Positions 49,335-54,047 of a stretch of DNA of 54,047 bases are shown in pieces. The notes under the pieces are model-generated. The model made no database searches. It saw nothing but the letters and a program-made list of their open reading frames with translations, and was not told the DNA's origin. A program made the translations under genes and the position numbers. Source of the DNA: Oscillospiraceae bacterium (GTDB lineage: Bacteria; Bacillota; Clostridia; Oscillospirales; CAG-272); the NCBI GenBank assembly GCA_015063585.1, contig SVTW01000010.1, positions 1 through 54,047 of the forward strand, written 5' to 3'. Position 1 is the stretch's first letter, and the number at the start of each line of letters is the position of its first letter.

Positions 49335-50158
49335 GTCTCCACACCGTCCTCTCTCGCTTCCACCGCCGCACGGATATTCCATGCGTGGGCTTCCAACCGC
49401 GAAACCGCTTCGTCCTCGGAGCAATGCCGGATCTCCCGCACGATGCGAACCACACGTCGTTTTAATTTTTCGTTTGACGGGGAAAGATTGATCATCATAT
49501 TCTCATACACCTTACCCGTTTTTGCCATGGCACAGGTGGTCAGGGTGTTGAGAACGATCTTCTGTGCCGTCCCCGCTTTCAGTCGGGTAGAGCCCGTAAG
49601 CACCTCTGCGCCGGTGTCTGTAAATATCTGTATGTCCGCCGCGTTCAGTAGTTTCGTGTCGGGATTGCTGCTGATCCCTACGGTTACAGCGCCAAGTGAT
49701 TTGGCAGCTTCGATTGCGCCAACCACGTACGCCGCATTGCCCGCCGCCGATATTCCCACCACAACGTCCTTTGATGTAACGCCGTGTTCGGTGATCGCTT
49801 CACAGCCCTTCTCATAGTTATCCTCTTCGTTTTCTCCCGCGCGGAACATTCTTTCGTTCCCACCCGCAATAATACCCTGTACCTGATCATAGGGAACGCC
49901 AAACGTGGGAGGACACTCGGCGGCATCGAGTACACCGAGTCTCCCCGACGTTCCCGCGCCGATATAGAAAAGGCGTCCGCCTTTCTCAAAGGCATCTGCA
50001 ATAGCATCGACGGCTTTCGCAATCGGAGCTACGGCATCTTCAACCGCTTTTACAGCTTCATAGTTTGCCGTAATCACGAGGCGTGCCATTTCTTCGGAAC
50101 TCATTTGGTCCATATTCATACTGTACGGATTTCTTGCTTCTGTTTTTGAAATGTTCAC
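49331..50158 (-). CDS. murQ: N-acetylmuramic acid 6-phosphate etherase
   Basis: 275 residues, GTG start after GGAGGAATAAAGAC, overlapping the kinase gene by 4 nt. The family signature GAGTSGRLGVLDAAECPPTF (68-87) is intact, as is the SIS fold with ISAAGNAAYVVGAIEAAKSL and TGSTRLKAGTAQKIVLN. It cleaves the lactyl ether of MurNAc-6-P to GlcNAc-6-P plus D-lactate, the key step in peptidoglycan recycling. About 25 residues shorter than E. coli MurQ, mostly at the C-terminus. Confidence 0.95.
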   Translation of the reverse strand: MNISKTEARNPYSMNMDQMSSEEMARLVITANYEAVKAVEDAVAPIAKAVDAIADAFEKGGRLFYIGAGTSGRLGVLDAAECPPTFGVPYDQVQGIIAGGNERMFRAGENEEDNYEKGCEAITEHGVTSKDVVVGISAAGNAAYVVGAIEAAKSLGAVTVGISSNPDTKLLNAADIQIFTDTGAEVLTGSTRLKAGTAQKIVLNTLTTCAMAKTGKVYENMMINLSPSNEKLKRRVVRIVREIRHCSEDEAVSRLEAHAWNIRAAVEAREDGVET

Positions 50159-51297
50159 GTCTTTATTCCTCCATAGGTTTTTTTGAAGTTTTCGTAAAAT
50201 GCGTCAACAGGTTTACAACCTTCCATCCGACACGCACTTCTACAAGCGCCGTAAATGGGGGGCAGATCGCTCATTTTCAAATTCACATTGCTATATTTTC
50301 CAATATGTTCGGCTATAATATCTCCATTGTGTTCAAATAGGCCTCCGCTTGCAATTGCTAAGGCGGTCGCCCCGTAAAGCCTCACACCCGCATTGAGCAG
50401 TTCCGCCAATGCCTTTGCATTTTTGTCTATGATTTCCTTTGCCCTCGTGTCTCCTTGCTGATAGGCTTCAAAAACCACCGAGGCAAGACCTGCTATGTAC
50501 GGCTTTCCTCCGTTATAAACCGTATTTATATGATTCCATACGGTGTCCGTATTCAGTTTTTTGTATAGCATACGACTCATCCGGGAAGGACTTTCTTTCA
50601 TATCCTCTTGGCGCAATGCCTCCCTGAGCGCATCTCTGCCAATATCGTACGCACTTCCCGCGCCGTCAAGAAGATAGCCCCAGCCGCCAAGCCTTTTGTA
50701 GGAGTTTCCGTCTTTTACAAAAACGACCGAGCCCGTGCCACTGATAACCGCCATATCGGCTCTTTCATCCAGCGCAAACAAATTAAAGGAATCATTTTTT
50801 ATTTGTATGTTAATTTTGGGGTAACGTTTTTTCAATTCGTCCTGCAAGCGTTTGGCATTGTCCCCCGTGGAGATTCCCGCGATCCCACAAAAGACCGATT
50901 TTATCGATTGAAACTCCTTCAAAATATCTCCAATTCCATCTAAAATCAAGGAGCTCATTTTTGAGTATCCGATATCATTTGGATTACACCCGCTTTTTAA
51001 AAGGCGTTTTTGTACGTATCCATCGGCAGATACAAGTAGGAACTCGGTTTTTGTGCCACCTCCGTCAATCCCCAGAAAAAGATCCTCGTTTTGCGGACGC
51101 AAAAGATCGTCCACCAATATGCCAAAATATGTGGCGATATTGATTAAATTTTCAAGCTCGGGCGGGGCGATCCCTCGCTCCCAATTGGAGACTGCCTGAA
51201 AGCTCACATGAAGAGCATCGGCAAACGCAGTTTGCGTCAAACCTCTTTCTTTTCTTAACTCCTTGATCCGTCTTCCGATTAAACTTATATCAAGCAT
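50155..51297 (-). CDS. XRE-HTH/BadF-type sugar kinase fusion
   Basis: 380 residues, ATG at 51297 after GAGAGGTATATT. Residues 1-65 are an XRE helix-turn-helix (IKELRKERGLTQTAFADALH, FQAVSNWERG). From about 75 follows an ASKHA sugar-kinase fold of the BadF/NAGK/MurK type: LGIDGGGTKTEF phosphate loop, GIAGIST, VISGTGSV, GGWGYLLDGAGSAYDIGR and ASGGLFEHN. It most likely phosphorylates MurNAc/GlcNAc before MurQ and controls its own operon according to sugar. HTH-plus-kinase fusions are known in ROK proteins, but this kinase belongs to another branch. First gene of the operon. Confidence 0.85.
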   Translation of the reverse strand: MLDISLIGRRIKELRKERGLTQTAFADALHVSFQAVSNWERGIAPPELENLINIATYFGILVDDLLRPQNEDLFLGIDGGGTKTEFLLVSADGYVQKRLLKSGCNPNDIGYSKMSSLILDGIGDILKEFQSIKSVFCGIAGISTGDNAKRLQDELKKRYPKINIQIKNDSFNLFALDERADMAVISGTGSVVFVKDGNSYKRLGGWGYLLDGAGSAYDIGRDALREALRQEDMKESPSRMSRMLYKKLNTDTVWNHINTVYNGGKPYIAGLASVVFEAYQQGDTRAKEIIDKNAKALAELLNAGVRLYGATALAIASGGLFEHNGDIIAEHIGKYSNVNLKMSDLPPIYGACRSACRMEGCKPVDAFYENFKKTYGGIKT

Positions 51298-51327
51298 AAT
51301 ATACCTCTCAAACACGTTTGTATCTTA

Positions 51328-51356
51328 ATTATAACAATCCTTAATAGATAAGTCAA
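51328..51356 (-). promoter_or_regulatory. promoter of the kinase-murQ-glycosidase operon
   Basis: Minus strand TTGACT (51351-51356), 17 bp, TATAAT (51328-51333), 31 nt before the ATG. Confidence 0.8.
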
Positions 51357-51429
51357 TCGAATTGTAATTTATAATCGTCCTATTTTCAATTGATAATTGA
51401 AATATTGATGCGTATGCCAAACCAAAAGA

Positions 51430-51467
51430 GGGTGAGTCAAATGCAAAAATACATTTGTTACTCACCC
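51430..51467 (-). terminator. palindrome family copy, inverted within shared flank
   Basis: On the minus strand GGGTGAGTAACAAATGTA...TGCATTTGACTCACCC then TCTTTT. One pair in the core has changed (TGCA to TGTA). It terminates the AraC gene at 51546. The flank on its plus-strand right side matches that of the 47149 copy, although the palindrome has the opposite orientation. Confidence 0.8.
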
Positions 51468-51545
51468 CCTTCGCTTTCCGTTTTTGCAGGATCGGGCTGC
51501 CCGACAGGAGTGTGGTCAAGTAAGGACAACAAAAGTGAAAAGAAT

Positions 51546-52361
51546 TTATTTCACATTTTCATACTTTAATTGAATTTTTTTCGCATATTCCCGCGGAGCG
51601 GAACCGATTTTTTTCTTGAAAGCATAGCTGAAGTAGGATTGTGATGAAAATCCGCACTCGTAGGCAATCTGTGTAAGTGTCATATCGGTAGAAATCAGCA
51701 GATTGACAGATTTTTTGATTCGTTGATCTTCCACGTATTCGTGTAGCGTTTTTCCCGTGGAGGCTTTGAAAAGCTTGTGAAAATATATTGCATTGAAATT
51801 TGCCGCGCTTGCTAACCTTCCAAGTGTAAGATCGGCAGACAGGTTACGGTTGATATATTCCAGTGTCCTCTCTATTGTTTTGTGATTGTTACTTTTCGGA
51901 GTGGATTTTATGACAGCGGCAGAGTTTTCACTTAATATATATATGAGTTTAAGAATTAGGCTTTGAATCAGGACGTCATCGTTTGTAATTCCTGTATTAT
52001 AATGTTCGCACAGCGATATAAAGATCTCTTTGATCTGGTCTGTATTTGAAAAATCGATATAGTTCGGGAGAGTAGTAAGGATATCAGCAAGATACCCCTC
52101 GTTAACAATCATATGGATATAATAACATTTAAACGGTAATCGAGTATGGCGGATCTGCCCGGGCTTTGCGCAAATGACTGTATTATGCCGGATCGGGTGA
52201 GATTCATCATCGATATATGACTGCCCGCCGTTCCCAATGGGTAACTCAATCTCAAACATCGTCGTTTTTCTGTTTTTGGATATTGTACGGTTCTTTATTG
52301 CGATTTGGGCATTGTATATTCCAATCGCAACGATCTGCGGCAAAATGATTTCCTTTTTCAT
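51546..52361 (-). CDS. AraC family regulator
   Basis: 271 residues, TTTGAGGAGTT before the ATG. N-terminal sensing domain (TTMFEIELPIGNGGQSYIDD, HNTVICAKPGQIRHTRLPF) and C-terminal AraC pair (LTLGRLASAANFNAIYFHKL; MTLTQIAYECGFSSQSYFSY with FKKKIGSAPREYAKK). More AT-rich than its neighbours. Divergent from the UlaG-like gene and glycosidase at 52486 onward, which it probably regulates. Confidence 0.9.
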   Translation of the reverse strand: MKKEIILPQIVAIGIYNAQIAIKNRTISKNRKTTMFEIELPIGNGGQSYIDDESHPIRHNTVICAKPGQIRHTRLPFKCYYIHMIVNEGYLADILTTLPNYIDFSNTDQIKEIFISLCEHYNTGITNDDVLIQSLILKLIYILSENSAAVIKSTPKSNNHKTIERTLEYINRNLSADLTLGRLASAANFNAIYFHKLFKASTGKTLHEYVEDQRIKKSVNLLISTDMTLTQIAYECGFSSQSYFSYAFKKKIGSAPREYAKKIQLKYENVK

Positions 52362-52485
52362 AACTCCTCAAAAATAACAAGATATCTAATAAATACGAAA
52401 AGAAAAGTGTAGCATTCAAACAAGATATATTATATAATAAATGCAGAAAAATGTCAATGGAGATGCCAATAAAAAGGAGGTTTAT

Positions 52486-53166
52486 ATGAAAATAACATGG
52501 CTTGGGCAGGCCGGATTGCTTTTTGACAACGGAAAAGTAAAAATTATGGTGGATCCGTATTTATCAAACAGCGTGGAAAAGGTGGAGCCCCTCAATTACC
52601 GCAGAGTTTCTGTAAAAGAAGAATTTTTATCCGTTACTCCCGACGTTATGATATTTACACACGATCATCTTGATCATTACGATCCCGAAACGGCACCGAT
52701 TTTTTTAGAAAGAAAAGAAAAACGAATGACGGTTCTCTCACCCTCGTCCGTATGGCAAAAGGCGAGAGCGTTTAAGGCACACAACAACGTGCAGTTCAAC
52801 AGAGGAACGTCGTGGACGGAATACGGCTTTCGTTTTACCGCGGTCAAGGCAGAGCACAGTGATCCGTTTGCAATCGGTGTTATGATTGAGGATATTGAAG
52901 AAAAAAAGATCTATTACGTTACCGGGGATACGCTTTACAATAAAGAAATATTCAAGGACCTTCCAAAGCATATCGACGTGGTCTTTCTTCCCATAAACGG
53001 TGTAGGCAATAATATGAACGAAACAGATGCCGTAAGGTTTTTCCACGCTTGTGGCGCAAGACGGGCAGTTCCTTACCACGTAGGTATGTTTGACGAAAAA
53101 TCCCCTGAGATATTTAAAGCCGACAACAGAATCATTCTTGATATTTATAAAGAAACCGAGGTATAA
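52486..53166 (+). CDS. UlaG-like MBL-fold protein
   Basis: 226 residues; the ATG at 52486 follows AAAAAGGAGGTTTAT. Begins MKITWLGQAGLLFDNGKVKI like UlaG/YtkL-type metallo-hydrolases, with DPYLS, FTHDHLDHYDPE (HxHxDH), KAEHSDPFAIGVMIE, YVTGDTLYN and PYHVGMF. The family includes L-ascorbate-6-phosphate lactonase, but here the neighbours are a glycosidase and AraC, so a sugar lactone or phosphodiester is as likely. 26 nt before the glycosidase gene, hence one operon. Confidence 0.85.
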   Translation: MKITWLGQAGLLFDNGKVKIMVDPYLSNSVEKVEPLNYRRVSVKEEFLSVTPDVMIFTHDHLDHYDPETAPIFLERKEKRMTVLSPSSVWQKARAFKAHNNVQFNRGTSWTEYGFRFTAVKAEHSDPFAIGVMIEDIEEKKIYYVTGDTLYNKEIFKDLPKHIDVVFLPINGVGNNMNETDAVRFFHACGARRAVPYHVGMFDEKSPEIFKADNRIILDIYKETEV

Positions 53167-53192
53167 AAACCAATCGAAAAGGAGAGAATTCC

Positions 53193-54047
53193 ATGGAAAG
53201 ACTGAAATATGAAAAAAAATATCCCGTAGCGGGAGCATCCGAAATCGGATCCTCGCGTTTGGGCATTGGATTTGAAAAACTGGACCGCGGCGTGTTCGAT
53301 CCGGAAAAGGCATACGACAAGGTGGCGCACATCGGCGTCAAGAAGATCCGCATCCAATCGGGATGGGCAAGAACCGAGCGTGAGGAGGGTGTTTACGATT
53401 TTTTATGGATCGACTCAATTGTGGATAACCTAATCTCTCGCGGGCTGGAGCCCTGGATCTGTCTGTGCTACGGAAATCCGCTCTACACCGAGCTTGCGCG
53501 CCCCGTGTTCGGCGCGGTCGGCTGTCCCCCCATTGCAACGGAACGAGAGCTCTGCGCTTGGCTGGCTTACGTAAAGGCTACCGTCGCGCATTTTGCGGGT
53601 CGCGTTTCCCTGTTTGAGATATGGAATGAGCCCGATTGCAAGTATTCCTGGCGTCACTGCGAAAACGAAACCGTAGATCACCTCAAAAACGCGGAGGAAT
53701 ACGGTCACTTTGCGACCAAAACCGCCATTGCGATCAAGGAAGGCAATCCGGACGCACTTGTGATGGGCTTTGCCCTGGGGCACACCGAGGACCTGGAATA
53801 CGTTGATATTGCGCTCAACACGGGACTTTACAAGTATCTCGATCTGATCTCCTTTCATTGTTATTCACCAAACGAGCTGACCAGACGTGACCGCGCACAC
53901 AAGCTGCGTCTGCTCGTTGATCGCTTCGATCCACGCATCAAGCTTGTACAGGGAGAAACGGGCGCACAGTCCGACAGCAGAGGCAGCGGTGCGATGAAAG
54001 GCTTTGCCTGGACGCGGGAGAAGCAAACAAAGGCCCTGCTCCGCGGA
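53193..54047 (+). CDS. GH-A clan glycosidase (GH39-like), partial at window end
   Basis: The ATG at 53193 has AAAAGGAGAGAATTCC upstream and the frame is open to the window end: 285 codons, no stop. Barrel strands are visible (KIRIQSGWARTEREEGVYDF, GLEPWICLCYGNP), acid/base Glu in FEIWNEPD (near 147) and probable nucleophile Glu in LVQGETGAQ. Clan GH-A, similar to the GH39-like enzyme at 35139. No signal peptide. Cotranscribed with the UlaG-like gene. The C-terminal domain is missing from the window. Confidence 0.8.
   Translation, partial: MERLKYEKKYPVAGASEIGSSRLGIGFEKLDRGVFDPEKAYDKVAHIGVKKIRIQSGWARTEREEGVYDFLWIDSIVDNLISRGLEPWICLCYGNPLYTELARPVFGAVGCPPIATERELCAWLAYVKATVAHFAGRVSLFEIWNEPDCKYSWRHCENETVDHLKNAEEYGHFATKTAIAIKEGNPDALVMGFALGHTEDLEYVDIALNTGLYKYLDLISFHCYSPNELTRRDRAHKLRLLVDRFDPRIKLVQGETGAQSDSRGSGAMKGFAWTREKQTKALLRG

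Noticed and set aside
1-54047. tRNA, rRNA, replication origin, attachment sites, prophage
   Set aside because: I looked for CCA-ended cloverleaf arms, conserved rRNA words, DnaA-box clusters and phage structural genes and found none that I can support.

Overview
The window looks like a chromosomal piece of a mid-GC Clostridia (Bacillota) genome, probably an uncultured, strictly anaerobic gut or rumen type. Reasons: strong AGGAGG-type ribosome sites, frequent TTG/GTG starts, near-consensus sigma-A promoters with 17-bp spacers, HPr kinase/phosphorylase, a single-chain pyruvate:ferredoxin oxidoreductase, an NfnAB-type electron-bifurcating transhydrogenase, several iron-sulfur reductases, and a large load of glycan-degrading and sialic-acid/MurNAc genes. 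No rRNA, tRNA, CRISPR array or intact transposon was seen, so a genus cannot be fixed from this window.

Layout. 1-480: hairpin-rich intergenic DNA. 480-4200: an AT-rich island read on the minus strand, made of small membrane, lipoprotein and PH-like proteins interleaved with start-less tails and a Rhs/YD-repeat fragment. I read it as a decayed polymorphic-toxin/immunity cassette array, bordered by an IS3-family transposase remnant (about 4390-4560). 4599-9889: a tight plus-strand operon (alpha/beta hydrolase, TetR, flavin-reductase-like protein, NAD(P) epimerase-like protein, DUF1295 steroid-reductase-like membrane protein, membrane protein, unknown protein) with a consensus promoter and a candidate TetR operator. 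10221-12083: a TIM-barrel glycosidase-like protein. 12186-15306: a TM2-like protein, then a MerR-TM-zinc-ribbon regulator with a YxlEFG-like ABC system. 15497-17954: GDPD, YitT, Nudix. 18082-21149: a sialic-acid unit (sialidase-like, NanA, AraC). 21150-22153: 1 kb of non-coding hairpin-rich DNA. 22154-24428: NfnAB. 24707-30705: MBL-fold protein, a MATE transporter stump, a 17-repeat BspA-like LRR protein, flotillin, HprK. 30883-36473: PrsA-like lipoprotein, TM protein, ABC exporter, short LRR protein, GH39-like enzyme. 36687-40280: PFOR. 40493-41123: Phd-Doc toxin-antitoxin. 41368-44679: a second MBL protein and two QueG-like Fe-S proteins. 44764-47055: GH20-like hexosaminidase with a divergent AraC. 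47262-51297: a translationally coupled operon of XRE-HTH/sugar-kinase fusion, MurQ and a large glycosidase-like protein. 51546-54047: AraC, UlaG-like MBL protein, and a GH-A clan glycosidase that runs off the window.

Themes. Cytoplasmic-looking glycan enzymes sit with AraC or XRE regulators in small dedicated operons, which suggests scavenging of host or microbial amino-sugar polymers. A family of palindromes built on the core CAAATGCATTTTTGCATTTG sits at the 3' ends of at least eight transcription units, in three places as part of a larger multi-hairpin element; this repeat family is the most distinctive genome-wide signal. The most interesting uncharacterised systems are the XRE-kinase/MurQ/glycosidase operon, the TetR-controlled redox operon and the decayed Rhs island.
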